From assembly GCA_017626015.1 (NCBI GenBank), contig JAGAJO010000013.1:20125-84124 (forward strand): a stretch of 64,000 nucleotides of DNA, in the 5' to 3' direction. A program made the position numbers and the translations under genes. Under the pieces are notes generated by a model. That model saw nothing but the letters and a program-made list of their open reading frames with translations. It ran no database searches and was not told the DNA's origin. This document shows positions 15,749-25,282 of the stretch, one piece after another. How positions within the stretch are numbered: position 1 is the first letter of the stretch; the number at the start of each line of letters is the position of its first letter. Source of the stretch: Ruminococcus sp. (GTDB taxonomy: Bacteria; Bacillota; Clostridia; Oscillospirales; Ruminococcaceae).

Positions 15749-15808
15749 TATGCAATACCGCATAACCATTGTGTGCATATTGCGCAGTAAGATTTTTGCC
15801 AGATTGCT
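15749..15808. repeat. Relic of the 175-bp inverted-repeat element (one end)
   Basis: ATGCAATACCGCATAACCATTGTGTGCATAT then TGCGCAGTAAGATTTTTGCCAGA parallels, with scattered changes, the first 55 bp of the elements at 23954 and 51373. The other end is missing. It lies directly after the PBP1A stop codon. Confidence 0.5.
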
Positions 15809-18016
15809 TTAATGTCCGCCGTAGCAGTAATCAGGCATATTTGACGACTTGAAATATCCCGTCGCCGTCTTGGAACAGCCGTTTGATGCGAGCCGTCCCG
15901 TTCTTGTGCAGTAGGTGACCTTCTGCACCGATTCGGGCATTGGGAAGGTATCCTCAAAGGAGGTATGTGTCTCCTTCTGGGCAATGTCCCCGAAAATATT
16001 TTTCCAGATAGCGCCGATATTCTGATACTCGTTAGTCGGGATAGTTTCCGGATTTTCATATCCTATCCATATTCCCGAAACGTAATCGGGCGTGCAGCCC
16101 ACAAACGACAGATCGTACCAGTCGGAGGACGTACCCGTCTTGCCCACAAGATCGCAGCCCTTAAGCTTGGCGTAACGTCCCGTGCCCTGCTCGTCGTTTA
16201 TTACATACTGCATCATTCTGTTCATGATATAAGCCGTACTGTCGGAAACCGCCTGCTTGTATCCATCGGTCTTCTCGTAAATGACCGTTCCGTCAGCGTC
16301 CTCGATCTTTGAAAGATAGGAGACCTCGTATTTTCTTCCGCCGTTGCCGAAGATCATATAGGCTCCCACAAGCTCCTCCAGCTTAAGACCGTCGGTAAGA
16401 CCTCCTACCGTTACAGGCGAATAGTCCGCATCAAGCTCGGTCAGCGTGGAGATATCCAGCTTTTCCTTAAGGAAATTGTAGGAATACGAAGGAGTCAGCT
16501 TTTCTATGAGCTGTGCAGGCATAGTGTTCAGCGAACGCATGAGCATCTGCCATGTAAACAGATCGTCGTAAGACCAGTTTGCGCTGTCTCCCGTTTCGGA
16601 GTAGTTTACAGGCCACTTTTCCTTTTTGCCGTCCTTGTTTACGATCTCGATAGGCTCGTCCTTTGTCAGAGTCGACCATGTAAACAGATCCTGATCGAGA
16701 GCGGGAGCGTAGGAGGCGATAGGCTTTATGCACGAACCGGGAGAACGTGTTGCATCGGTGGCGATATTGTAAACTCTCGATTCCGTTTTCTTGTTTCTGC
16801 CGCCGACAACAGCCTGAACGTTTCCGTTGTAGTCCATAGCGATAAACGCCGACCATAGCGTATCGTCCTTTTCGCTCATATCGTAGGTAGTGAAGTTGCT
16901 GCGCTCACGCATCTTCTTTTCGACCTTTTTCTGCATATCTATATCCACGGTAGTATAGAGCGTATATCCTCCGTCGTAAAGCTTCTGGCTTGCCGCCTCG
17001 TAGGTTATGCCTGCGTCGTCGGCGATCCGTACTATAGCCTCGTTTATTGCAGCGTCCATAAAGAACGAGGTGGGACCCTGATCCTCCATTTCCTCCTCAT
17101 AGACGGTATTGCTGGAATAGTCCCAGTTTCCCACTACCTCAAGCTCCTCGGAGATAGCGTCGTCATACTCCTGCTCCGATATAGCGCCGTTTTCCAGCAT
17201 ATGGTCAAGAGTATACTTCCGCCTTACCTTATTACCCTTCGGATTGTCAACGGGATTGTTGGCAGCCGGGGCGCTGGTCATTCCGGCAAGAGCAGCCGAC
17301 TCTGCCAGATCAAGCTCTGAAATGTCCTTACCGAAATAGAAGTTCGCAGCCGCCTGCACGCCCTTGATATCCTCCGTCATGGTTCCCATAGGCACAAGAT
17401 TTAAATAGCTTTGAAGTATATCCTCCTTGGTATAGGTTTTCTCGACGTTAATGGAACGGAAAATTTCTCTGATCTTACGCTCGATACCCTCGATACCGTC
17501 CCTTGCGTCGTCCTCGGTGAGCTGCTTGATGGTCTGCTGAGTGATAGTAGAGCCTCCGAACATACCGTTGTACATAGGCAGGAAAATATTCAGGAATGCG
17601 GCAAAGGTACGCTTGAAGTCCACACCGTCATGGGAATAGAAACGTTCGTCCTCGGTATACACAAAAGCGTCCTGCGTACACTGCGGGATCTCGTCCAGAT
17701 CAGCCCATATAAAGTGCTTCTGCTCGTTTTTCAAAGCGTAGTAAAGCTTATACTTCTCCGACTCGTCGTCCTCTTCCTCATCATAATCGGGATTATTGTA
17801 AAGGAACCTGGTTATATTGCTGCCCGATATTTTTTCAAGGCTTACGGTAGTGGTGGTATCCGCAAAATTAAGCACATATATTGTAAGCACCGTTGCAAAG
17901 ATAGAGCAGGTGATTATCACCACAAGGAATATCGAAAGCAGCAGCGTACCTAATATTTTCATCACACGGACAAAAGGACTTGTCCCCTTTTTCTTTTTGT
18001 TTCTTTTTTGTTCCAT
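15809..18016 (-). CDS. Class A penicillin-binding protein (glycosyltransferase plus transpeptidase)
   Basis: The 735-aa protein has a basic cytosolic start and one membrane anchor (about residues 20-50). The GT51 domain (about 90-290) shows EDERFYSHDGVD, GGSTITQQ and KIREIFRSINVEKTYTK. The transpeptidase domain (about 390-690) has the nucleophile in PGSCIKP (SxxK, with Cys-Ile where Thr-Phe is usual), SLN and KTGTS. It polymerises lipid II and cross-links peptidoglycan outside the membrane. A short Cys-containing tail (CTRTGRLASNGCSKTATGYF) follows. Monocistronic, promoter at 18082-18110. Confidence 0.95.
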   Translation of the reverse strand: MEQKRNKKKKGTSPFVRVMKILGTLLLSIFLVVIITCSIFATVLTIYVLNFADTTTTVSLEKISGSNITRFLYNNPDYDEEEDDESEKYKLYYALKNEQKHFIWADLDEIPQCTQDAFVYTEDERFYSHDGVDFKRTFAAFLNIFLPMYNGMFGGSTITQQTIKQLTEDDARDGIEGIERKIREIFRSINVEKTYTKEDILQSYLNLVPMGTMTEDIKGVQAAANFYFGKDISELDLAESAALAGMTSAPAANNPVDNPKGNKVRRKYTLDHMLENGAISEQEYDDAISEELEVVGNWDYSSNTVYEEEMEDQGPTSFFMDAAINEAIVRIADDAGITYEAASQKLYDGGYTLYTTVDIDMQKKVEKKMRERSNFTTYDMSEKDDTLWSAFIAMDYNGNVQAVVGGRNKKTESRVYNIATDATRSPGSCIKPIASYAPALDQDLFTWSTLTKDEPIEIVNKDGKKEKWPVNYSETGDSANWSYDDLFTWQMLMRSLNTMPAQLIEKLTPSYSYNFLKEKLDISTLTELDADYSPVTVGGLTDGLKLEELVGAYMIFGNGGRKYEVSYLSKIEDADGTVIYEKTDGYKQAVSDSTAYIMNRMMQYVINDEQGTGRYAKLKGCDLVGKTGTSSDWYDLSFVGCTPDYVSGIWIGYENPETIPTNEYQNIGAIWKNIFGDIAQKETHTSFEDTFPMPESVQKVTYCTRTGRLASNGCSKTATGYFKSSNMPDYCYGGH

Positions 18017-18081
18017 AGAATTAACCTTTCATATATACAGCCAGACGGATCATACGCCGGCAGCACATTTCATACAATAGT

Positions 18082-18110
18082 ATTATACCACATACAAATA
18101 AAAAAGTTAA
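18082..18110 (-). promoter_or_regulatory. Promoter of the PBP1A gene
   Basis: Minus-strand TTAACT (18105-18110) and TATAAT (18082-18087), spacer 17 bp. The rest of the 18017-18206 gap is A+T-rich and shows nothing else I can name. Confidence 0.65.
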
Positions 18111-18206
18111 GTATTTTTTTTAAAGTCCGTAATTATTTCTGTAAATTTAAGCATTTTCCATAAATTAATCAAAAATAATTAGTTATTTTGCCAAACAGAA
18201 ATAGCA

Positions 18207-18240
18207 AAAAAAGGGGACGAAATAAATCGCCCCCGTATAT
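18207..18240 (-). terminator. Terminator of the cmk-ispH operon
   Basis: On the minus strand GGGGGCGA pairs with TCGTCCCC (read with its loop TTTATT) and is followed by six T. It lies about 15 bp after the stop of ispH-rpsA. Confidence 0.75.
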
Positions 18241-18249
18241 TTAAGGGTA

Positions 18250-20208
18250 TTATTCTTCTTCAGCAGTCTCGCTGTCGTCATCGGGAAGAAGCGCTCTTAT
18301 CGAAAGGCTGATCCTCTTCTTTTCGGTGTCGATATCGGTTATCTTGCACTCGACCTCCTGACCGACTGAAAGAATATCGGCAACATTGTTTACTCTCTGA
18401 TTTGCGATCTGAGAGATGTGGATAAGTCCGTCGATGCCGTCAATGATCTGGGCAAATGCGCCGAAGGAAGTAATGGAAACTACCGTAGCCTTTACTACCT
18501 GTCCTACCTCGTAGTTTGCCTTGAAGATCTCCCACGGATTTTCGGAATCCTTCTTATAGATAAGGGATACCTTCTTTGTCTCGGGATCTATATCCTTGAT
18601 CTTGACAGTTACCTTGTCGCCTACGGAAACAACGTCCGAGGGGTGCTTGATCCTGTTCCATGACAGATCCATTCTTCTTACAAGACCGTCAACTCCGCCG
18701 AGATCAACAAATACACCGTAGTCGGTAATGGACTTGACAACGCCCTCCATTTCCTGTCCTGCCTCGGCAGTCTCGAAGAACTTAGCCTGAGCCGCAGCTC
18801 TCTCCTCCTTGGCAACGGCTCTGATAGAGCCTACAGCTCTCTGCTTTGCCTCGTTTACCTCAAGGACCTTGAACTTTACCGTCTCCTTGAGCAGACCGTT
18901 GAGATCAAAATCTCTCCTGGGAGCCGCCTGGGAAGCAGGGATAAACACCCTTACTCCGTTTACGGATACCAGAACGCCGCCCTTTACAACGTTTGTTACC
19001 ACGCCGCTGAGCACCTGATCGTTCTCCTTAGCCTCCATTACCTTCTGGAAGCCTATAACAGCGTCTACCTTTCTCTTTGAAAGTGTAACGATACCGTCGC
19101 TGTCGCTTGTTGTCAGCACGATAAGATCGATAACGTCTCCCACGCTTACGATATCCGACGGCTTCTTTGACGGATCGTCAGTAAGCTCGGAAGCCGGAAC
19201 GTATCCGGTGTGCTTGGTCCCGATATTGACCGTTACCTCGGTATCGCTCACGGATTCAACCGTGCCTTCGACCTTCATCCCCTTATGTATTTTCTTGAGG
19301 GTCTTTTCAAGCTCCTCCTCAAAATTGAATTCCTCTTCAGCATTGTTAAGCATTTCACTCATGGCCTGTTGTACCTCCTTGATTATATAAGCCGGCGTTG
19401 AAGCCCCGGCAGAAATCCCGATAAAATTTGCTTTTGTTAAGTCAATACCGCTTTCCCTCAGTTCTCCGGCATTTTCCACAAGAATACATTTGCAGTATTC
19501 GTCGCAGACGGCTTTGAGCTTATGGGTATTTGAGCTGTGCTTCCCGCCGACGATGACCATAAGGTCGGCTTTTGCGGCAAGCTCCTGCGCCTCCTGCTGT
19601 CTCCGGGATGTCGCAGCGCAGATCGTGTCGTAGACCAGTGCGTCGGGGAGATATTTCCCGAACAGCCTCCGGCACTCCTTCCACATATTCTTATTATACG
19701 TTGTTTGAGCGAGAATTGCAACCTTTTTTGATGAAAAATTTCTTCTTTTCACCAAATTTTCAAATTCGTCACAAGAATTAAACACAAAGCTTTCGCCGTC
19801 GCAGTGACCTACGATCCCCATGACCTCCGGGTGCTTTTCATCTCCGGCGATAAGTACCGTATAGCCCTCCCGTGACCTCTCCTCCGCAATTTTGTGGATA
19901 CGGCTCACAAAGGTGCAGGTAGCGTCGATGATCTCCGCCCCGACAGCCTCAAGCTGCCTGTAAGTTTCTCTCCCCACGCCGTGGGAACGTATAATGACCG
20001 TCTGTCCCCGCTTCACCTCGTCCAGCTCCACAGGATAAACGCCTTTAGCCTTCAGATCCTCCACCACGTTGGGGTTATGGATTATCGGACCTAACGTTAC
20101 AACATTATTTCGGTTATCTAAATTATTATACACTATTTTTACGGCTCTGTCTACACCAAAACAAAATCCGGCAGTTTTAGCAACACAAATTTTACAATTT
20201 CTTAACAT
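18250..20208 (-). CDS. ispH: Bifunctional IspH (HMBPP reductase) and ribosomal S1-type protein
   Basis: In 652 aa, residues 1-285 are IspH, a 4Fe-4S enzyme making IPP and DMAPP from HMBPP at the end of the MEP pathway; its cluster Cys are in AGFCFGV, DATCTFV and DTICAATS. Residues 300-640 hold four S1 RNA-binding repeats (e.g. GTVESVSDTEVTVNIGTKHTGYVPASE; GVVKSITDYGVFVDLGGVDGLV), with an acidic tail. This fusion is standard in many Clostridia. The ATG overlaps the stop of cmk-plsC as TAATG, so translation is coupled. It shares the operon that begins with cmk. Confidence 0.95.
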   Translation of the reverse strand: MLRNCKICVAKTAGFCFGVDRAVKIVYNNLDNRNNVVTLGPIIHNPNVVEDLKAKGVYPVELDEVKRGQTVIIRSHGVGRETYRQLEAVGAEIIDATCTFVSRIHKIAEERSREGYTVLIAGDEKHPEVMGIVGHCDGESFVFNSCDEFENLVKRRNFSSKKVAILAQTTYNKNMWKECRRLFGKYLPDALVYDTICAATSRRQQEAQELAAKADLMVIVGGKHSSNTHKLKAVCDEYCKCILVENAGELRESGIDLTKANFIGISAGASTPAYIIKEVQQAMSEMLNNAEEEFNFEEELEKTLKKIHKGMKVEGTVESVSDTEVTVNIGTKHTGYVPASELTDDPSKKPSDIVSVGDVIDLIVLTTSDSDGIVTLSKRKVDAVIGFQKVMEAKENDQVLSGVVTNVVKGGVLVSVNGVRVFIPASQAAPRRDFDLNGLLKETVKFKVLEVNEAKQRAVGSIRAVAKEERAAAQAKFFETAEAGQEMEGVVKSITDYGVFVDLGGVDGLVRRMDLSWNRIKHPSDVVSVGDKVTVKIKDIDPETKKVSLIYKKDSENPWEIFKANYEVGQVVKATVVSITSFGAFAQIIDGIDGLIHISQIANQRVNNVADILSVGQEVECKITDIDTEKKRISLSIRALLPDDDSETAEEE

Positions 20209-21608
20209 TATTCATGCACCAATTCAGTGATTTTTTCCATAATTGTATTTTTCAGCACCTTAAGAGAACGGGGATCGGTTGAGGAAGCTCCTATCTGTGC
20301 AGGAATGATCGGCTCTCCGAATCTTACAACGACCTTTTTTCTGAACCCGAGCTTGCCCTCGAAATTTATCCCCACAGGCACGACCTTCGTCTGGGCTGCG
20401 GCGGCTATAAGCGCCACGCCTGTCTTTCCCTTGCCCACCTTTCCGTCCTTGGAGCGTGTTCCCTCGGGGAAGATCGCAAGGTTTCTGCCCATTTCAAGCT
20501 TGTCTATCGAGGTGTCTATTACCTCCGTATCTCCCTTTCCCCTCTTGACCGGGAAAGCGCCGAAGCACTTTATCAGCAGGGTAAACGCAGGATTCTGCTG
20601 AAAAAGCTCCTCCTTTGCCATATAGGACAGCGGAACTCTCGTAGGCAGTGCGATAAAAACGGGATCCTGATAGCTTCTGTGATTTGAGGCGAAAATATTC
20701 CCTCCGTCACGGGGGATATTTTCCGTTCCCTCAAAGCTGATATTAAAATAAATGTGATACAGACCGATGACGATATATCTCAGCACCGTGTACCAGAACA
20801 TTCTGAAATGGCTCAGTCTGCGGGTCTTGCTGATGGGGCGTACCGGCGTAAGCTCTCTTGTATGCCGTGGAGCCTTCTTTTCCCCGCCGGACGGACAAGC
20901 CTCCGCACCGTTTTTTCCTCCGTCCCCGGTTTTGTTACGCTCCGCCAGCCTTTCTCTGATGATACGGAGTATCTCCTCTACCGTCTGATCTAGCGTAAGG
21001 CTTGTGGAATCCACCTCTACTGCGTCCTCAGCCTTTTTCAGCGGAGCGATATCCCTGTGAACGTCGTTGTAGTCCCTCTGCCGGATATCCCGCAGCACGT
21101 CCTCGTAGGACGAGGGATCTCCCTTTTCCTGAAGCTCCCTGAAGCGGCGGTTTGCTCTTTCCTCTGCGGAAGCCGTCAGGAAGATCTTCACGTCAGCATT
21201 GGGGAGTACCACCGTGCCTATATCCCTGCCGTCCATGATTATATCGTTTTCCTCGGCGGTCCTTTTCTGAAGCCCGAAAAGAAACTCCCTCACCTCGGGG
21301 AATGCCGAGACCTTAGACGCTCCCATAGATATCTCGGGTGTGCGTATCCTGTCGGAAACGTCCTCTCCACACAGCAGCACACGCTGGGAACCGTCGGCAT
21401 AGGCAAGCCGCACGTCGATGCCCTCCAGCAGAGGAATTATCTCCTCACGGCTGTCCGCAGAAACACCCTTTGAAATGACGTACAGCGCAATTGAACGGTA
21501 CATAGCCCCCGTATCCACATAAACATATCCCAGCTCAGCAGCTACCTTTCTGGCTATAGTGGACTTTCCTGCACCCGAAGGACCGTCCAGCGCAATATTT
21601 ATTCCCAT
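20208..21608 (-). CDS. cmk: Cytidylate kinase fused to 1-acyl-glycerol-3-phosphate acyltransferase
   Basis: I chose ATG 21608 (MGINIALDGPSGAGKST), after GGGAGC. Residues 1-220 are CMP kinase, with P-loop GPSGAGKST, VDTGAMYR and DGRDIGTVV. A linker (about 225-275) is rich in Gly and Lys. Residues 280-466 are a PlsC-type acyltransferase: a hydrophobic segment, NHRSYQDP (HX4D catalytic pair) and FPEGTRSKDG. It joins pyrimidine nucleotide recycling to phosphatidic acid synthesis; this fusion is known in clostridia. It heads the operon with ispH-rpsA. Confidence 0.94.
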   Translation of the reverse strand: MGINIALDGPSGAGKSTIARKVAAELGYVYVDTGAMYRSIALYVISKGVSADSREEIIPLLEGIDVRLAYADGSQRVLLCGEDVSDRIRTPEISMGASKVSAFPEVREFLFGLQKRTAEENDIIMDGRDIGTVVLPNADVKIFLTASAEERANRRFRELQEKGDPSSYEDVLRDIRQRDYNDVHRDIAPLKKAEDAVEVDSTSLTLDQTVEEILRIIRERLAERNKTGDGGKNGAEACPSGGEKKAPRHTRELTPVRPISKTRRLSHFRMFWYTVLRYIVIGLYHIYFNISFEGTENIPRDGGNIFASNHRSYQDPVFIALPTRVPLSYMAKEELFQQNPAFTLLIKCFGAFPVKRGKGDTEVIDTSIDKLEMGRNLAIFPEGTRSKDGKVGKGKTGVALIAAAAQTKVVPVGINFEGKLGFRKKVVVRFGEPIIPAQIGASSTDPRSLKVLKNTIMEKITELVHE

Positions 21609-21781
21609 AATACAAAGCTCCCTTTCGTTGGGTCTGCCCCACGGCACAGTGCCGTCCCAGACCGCATTTTATGATTCAGAACCGCCGAATAGCGTTCATT
21701 TTTACTGAACCCGATGCTTCTGACCGGTTCAATATGACATATCTTTTCCACATTCCATGCAGAACAGGGCAAAGCGTCCGT

Positions 21782-23038
21782 TTATTCCCGCATACCGCCG
21801 CACCTGTCCGAGACAGCGCAGGCACAGGCATAGGCTGTGGAAAAGGCTATCTGCAAATTAAAGCCGCCCGTATAGGCGTCAACGTCAAGCACCTCGCCTA
21901 TAAAATAAAGACCCTGTCTCAGCTTTGAACCCATCGTTCCGGGATCCACCTCCGAGACCTTCACGCCGCCCCGTGTGATTATAGCATATTCCACAGGACG
22001 CATTGACCTTACCGTATAGGTCAGCTTTTTGACCGTCTCCACAAGCCGTATGCGTTCCTCTCTGGTTATCTGGCTTACCTTTTTTTCGGGAGGTATCCCG
22101 CTGCGCAGCACTATCACAGGGATAAGCTTCGCAGGCAGCAGCCGTCCCAGAGAGTTTGAGAAATTCCTGCCCGGCATTTCTCCCCAGTCCCTCCTGATAC
22201 GCATATCCAGCTTGCCGCAGTCAAGTCCCGGCTTCAGATCTATGTCCATATAATATTTTTTCCTGTTCAGATCTTCTAAATGTGCGCTTGCCGACAGCAC
22301 CAGCGGTCCCGACAGACCGAAATGCGTGAACAGCAGCTCTCCCAGCTCGGAAAAAACAGGCTTTTTCGCTCCCTCCTTACGGAGAGTAAGGGTACAGTTT
22401 TTCAGGCTCAGACCCATAGCCTCCGCACACTCCTCACGCTCTGCGGTCACTATGGGACAAAGAGACGGCGTTATCGGGACGATACTGTGTCCCGCAGCCT
22501 CCGCAAGTCTGTAGCCGTCCCCGGCAGAGCCTGTACCGGGATATGAACAGCCGCCCGCCGCCACGATAACATTACGGCCAAGGTACTCCCCCGAGGAGCA
22601 TTTAACTCCGCAGGCAGCTCCGTCACGGAAGATCACTTCCTCCGCATGGTCCGTCACAAAGGAAACTCCGCCTTTTCTGCAATCTCTCAGCAGCGCCTCC
22701 GCAATATCCGAAGCCCTGTCGCTTTCGGGGAACACCCTGCCGCCCCGTTCCGTTTTAAGGGCAACGCCAAGACTTCCGAAGTAGCTCATGACCCCGGCAG
22801 GAGGAAATCGGTAAAGAGAGGAGTACATAAATCTGGGGTTTCTGGGGATATTCCTCATCACCGTATCGGCGTCGCAGTTATTGGTCACGTTGCATCTGCC
22901 CTTTCCGGTAATGAGCAGCTTTTTCCCGCACCTGTCGGAATGCTCCACCACCAGCGCCGTCCTTCCTCTCCTGCCCAGCTGAGCCGCACAGAAAAGCCCC
23001 GAAGCTCCTCCGCCTATTATAACAGCGTCATAGATCAT
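21782..23038 (-). CDS. HI0933/BaiN-like FAD-dependent oxidoreductase
   Basis: I chose ATG 23038 (MIYDAVIIGGGASGLFCA) after GGAGAAAAG, giving 418 aa; the start lies 11 bp inside the end of the RpiR gene. A dinucleotide-binding GGGASG motif leads, followed by GKKLLITGKGRCNVTNN, VIVAAGGCSYPGTGSAGDGY and the C-terminal FIGEVLDVDAYTGGFNLQIAFSTAYACA. This is the HI0933 flavoprotein family. BaiN of bile-acid-converting clostridia belongs here, but most members are uncharacterised, so I give no substrate. Confidence 0.88.
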   Translation of the reverse strand: MIYDAVIIGGGASGLFCAAQLGRRGRTALVVEHSDRCGKKLLITGKGRCNVTNNCDADTVMRNIPRNPRFMYSSLYRFPPAGVMSYFGSLGVALKTERGGRVFPESDRASDIAEALLRDCRKGGVSFVTDHAEEVIFRDGAACGVKCSSGEYLGRNVIVAAGGCSYPGTGSAGDGYRLAEAAGHSIVPITPSLCPIVTAEREECAEAMGLSLKNCTLTLRKEGAKKPVFSELGELLFTHFGLSGPLVLSASAHLEDLNRKKYYMDIDLKPGLDCGKLDMRIRRDWGEMPGRNFSNSLGRLLPAKLIPVIVLRSGIPPEKKVSQITREERIRLVETVKKLTYTVRSMRPVEYAIITRGGVKVSEVDPGTMGSKLRQGLYFIGEVLDVDAYTGGFNLQIAFSTAYACACAVSDRCGGMRE

Positions 23039-23906
23039 TTGGCTTTTCTCCGTTCTTTGCGTAAACGTCGTAGTCCGCCCACACCTTTTCCAGCCGCTCA
23101 AAGGTAGCTGTGACCCTGTCACGGCAGCGGCTCGATACTGCCACCAGCAGGGCGTTCACCAGACTGAGTGGAGCAACCAGCGAATCCACGAAGGACGCCA
23201 TATCGCTCCTTGCCAGCAGCAGGGCGTCCGCACAGTCCGCAAGGGGCGACGAAACGGAATCCGTCACGGCAATGACCCTTGCGCCGTTGTTTTTTGCGTA
23301 GGTAAGCGCCTTTACCGTCTGATTGGAGTATCTTGGGAAGGACACTCCGATCATAACATCATTGCTGTCTATCCGCATGATCTTTTCAAAAAGCTCCGAG
23401 GTCGTGGCGCTCTGCACCAGCTTGACGTGGGGGAATATCAGACTGAGGTAATAATTGAGAAAAACTGCGATAGAGGCGGAGCTTCTGGTACCCATTATGT
23501 ATATCGTCCCCGCACTTGCTATCATGTCCGCCGCACGGTTGAGATCCTCCTTTGAGATCTCGTCCAGCGTAGCACGTATCCTCTCGATATCCATATTCAG
23601 CACACGCTCGGTAACGTCGTCCCCCTCCAGCTGACCGGAGGTGACTTCTATGCGCTGCACTGCGGTGAGCTTGTTTCGCATAAGCTCCTGCAAGCCCTTC
23701 TGCAATGCGGGATAGCCGTCGCACCCCAGCTCCGAGGCGAAGCGCACTACGGTAGATTCGCTCACACCCACGGTTTTGCCCAGCTTCTGCGCCGTCATAA
23801 AAGCCGCCTTGTCGTAATGATCAAGAATATAGCCTGCAATAAGCTTATGTCCCTTGGAAAACCCCGGGAACCGCTGATTTATAAGTGAAAACAGATCCTT
23901 TTCCAA
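23028..23906 (-). CDS. MurR/RpiR-family transcriptional regulator
   Basis: Only TTG starts are available. TTG 23906 lies 7 bases after AGAGGGTG and gives 292 aa; the TTG at 23927 is possible. The N-terminal RpiR helix-turn-helix (GKTVGVSESTVVRFASELGCDGYPALQKGL) is followed by a SIS sugar-isomerase domain (about 115-245: IYIMGTRSSASIAVFLNYYLS; IGVSFPRYSNQTVKAL). Members sense sugar phosphates. No sugar genes adjoin; the coupled gene is the HI0933 flavoprotein, so its target is unclear. Confidence 0.9.
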   Translation of the reverse strand: MEKDLFSLINQRFPGFSKGHKLIAGYILDHYDKAAFMTAQKLGKTVGVSESTVVRFASELGCDGYPALQKGLQELMRNKLTAVQRIEVTSGQLEGDDVTERVLNMDIERIRATLDEISKEDLNRAADMIASAGTIYIMGTRSSASIAVFLNYYLSLIFPHVKLVQSATTSELFEKIMRIDSNDVMIGVSFPRYSNQTVKALTYAKNNGARVIAVTDSVSSPLADCADALLLARSDMASFVDSLVAPLSLVNALLVAVSSRCRDRVTATFERLEKVWADYDVYAKNGEKPNDL

Positions 23907-23953
23907 TTTCAAACACCCTCTTTTCAATAAATACGGGATACGCCGGTCCTTTT

Positions 23954-24128
23954 AGGCAACACCGCACAAAGATTGTGCGGCAGATGCGCAGTCAGATTTT
24001 TCGTCAGATCGTACAGAAACGATGAAGGAATACTGTCGTATTTCAAGGAGTTTCTGTGCGATATGACGGAAAATAATGCAAGCATATGGCGTACAAAGCC
24101 GTCAGGCGGTCTTTGTGCGGTGTTGCCT
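23954..24128. mobile_element. Miniature inverted-repeat element, family 1, copy A (175 bp)
   Basis: Perfect 19-bp terminal inverted repeats, AGGCAACACCGCACAAAGA (23954-23972) and its complement (24110-24128), enclose a second inverted pair (TTTTTCGTCAGATCGTACAG with CTGTGCGATATGACGGAAAA). The whole element can therefore fold into one long hairpin. It differs from the copy at 51373-51547 at only 3 positions. There is no transposase. It begins about 45 bp upstream of the RpiR start and ends next to the DUF3006 stop codon. Confidence 0.9.
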
Positions 24129-24338
24129 TTATTCAAACAGCTCGTTCTGGAGCGAGACCGCCCTTTTGCGTCTGCGTGCCGTCTCATCGCTGTCAAGAAC
24201 GTATTTCCCGTCCCTTTCGTTTATCACGTCCCCCGGTCTCACGCCGGGCAGCAGCGCAAGGGAAATGTCCAGAAAATTTCCCTCTTCGTCCTCGCATACC
24301 GCAAACTCTCCTTCTGTCCTGTCAACAGTGTATATCAT
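24129..24338 (-). CDS. DUF3006 protein
   Basis: The 69-aa protein reads MIYTVDRTEGEFAVCEDEEGNF..., a compact beta fold typical of DUF3006, a family usually encoded next to ComEC-like metallo-beta-lactamases. The same pairing is seen here, with the MBL gene ending 2 bases upstream. Its stop codon directly abuts the inverted-repeat element. Its role is unknown. Confidence 0.85.
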   Translation of the reverse strand: MIYTVDRTEGEFAVCEDEEGNFLDISLALLPGVRPGDVINERDGKYVLDSDETARRRKRAVSLQNELFE

Positions 24339-24340
24339 TC

Positions 24341-25282
24341 TTATCTCCCCTTTTCCGTCTTCACCGTAAGTCCCTCGCCGTCGGAATAAAAAACAATACT
24401 TCCGTATTTTACGGTGGTGTATATATGATCTGCGTATTTTTCAAGTCTTGACACCGTCTCCTTGTGGGGATGACCGTACTTATTGTCCTTCCCGCAGGAG
24501 ATCACGGCGTATCTGGGCAGCACCTTGTCGAGAAACGCAGACGAACTGGAGGTCGAGCTGCCGTGATGCCCCGCTCTCAGTATCTTTGCCGAAATATCGA
24601 AGCCCTGAGAAAGGATATCCTGCTCCTCGTCCACCTCGCAGTCCCCCGTCACAAGGAAGCTGTTGTCGCCGTGGGTGATCTTCACCAGCACAGAAGCGTT
24701 GTTCAGGTTGTCCGTCTCCTTCTTGGGAGTGAAAAGCTCCACCGTGCATTCTCCCAGCTCAAGCTGACAGTCAGTCGCCTTTGTGACCTTTATCCCCTCG
24801 TTTTTTACCGACATGAGAAGATCCTCGTAAATTTTCGTGGTGGGAACATATTCGTCCGCAACCCTTGGCATGATGAACCTATCCACTCTGAAACGGCTGA
24901 ATATCTCCGGCATTTCGCCTATGTGATCGGCGTGGGGGTGGGTGGCGATAAGATACTTTATCTCCGTTATCCCCTGCTTTGTAAGATAATTCACCGCCGC
25001 ATCGGTCTCGTCCCTGTCTCCGCTGTCGATGACCATAGCCTCCCCCTCGGAGATAACCAGCGTGCAGTCGCCCTGACCCACGTCGATAAAATGCACCTCG
25101 GTACCGGGATGATCTGCGGGCTTGTCCTTAAGCCCCGCCTTTATCATCAGACTGTCCTTGGTAAGTATGCCGGAATAGTGCAGCAAAGCCAGCGCCGCCG
25201 TGACAAACATTGTTATCACAAGCATTATCAGCTTTGCTCTCTGACTGCGTGTCAGACCCTTTTTCTTCCTTTTCCTTGACAT
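24341..25282 (-). CDS. Membrane-anchored ComEC-like metallo-beta-lactamase-fold hydrolase
   Basis: The 313-aa protein has a basic N-terminus, one membrane anchor (about 17-40), then an MBL domain with HFIDVGQGDC, the metal motif THPHADHIGE, TGDCEVDEEQDI, HHGSSTSSS and YGHPHKET. This matches the C-terminal domain of ComEC and stand-alone extracellular relatives, which are probable nucleases or phosphodiesterases. Its first 31 bases overlap ygiQ, and DUF3006 follows, so the three genes are cotranscribed. Confidence 0.88.
   Translation of the reverse strand: MSRKRKKKGLTRSQRAKLIMLVITMFVTAALALLHYSGILTKDSLMIKAGLKDKPADHPGTEVHFIDVGQGDCTLVISEGEAMVIDSGDRDETDAAVNYLTKQGITEIKYLIATHPHADHIGEMPEIFSRFRVDRFIMPRVADEYVPTTKIYEDLLMSVKNEGIKVTKATDCQLELGECTVELFTPKKETDNLNNASVLVKITHGDNSFLVTGDCEVDEEQDILSQGFDISAKILRAGHHGSSTSSSSAFLDKVLPRYAVISCGKDNKYGHPHKETVSRLEKYADHIYTTVKYGSIVFYSDGEGLTVKTEKGR

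Noticed and set aside
24464-25279. Plus-strand frame of 271 codons opposite the MBL gene
   Set aside because: Antisense shadow; the minus strand carries the full set of metallo-beta-lactamase motifs.
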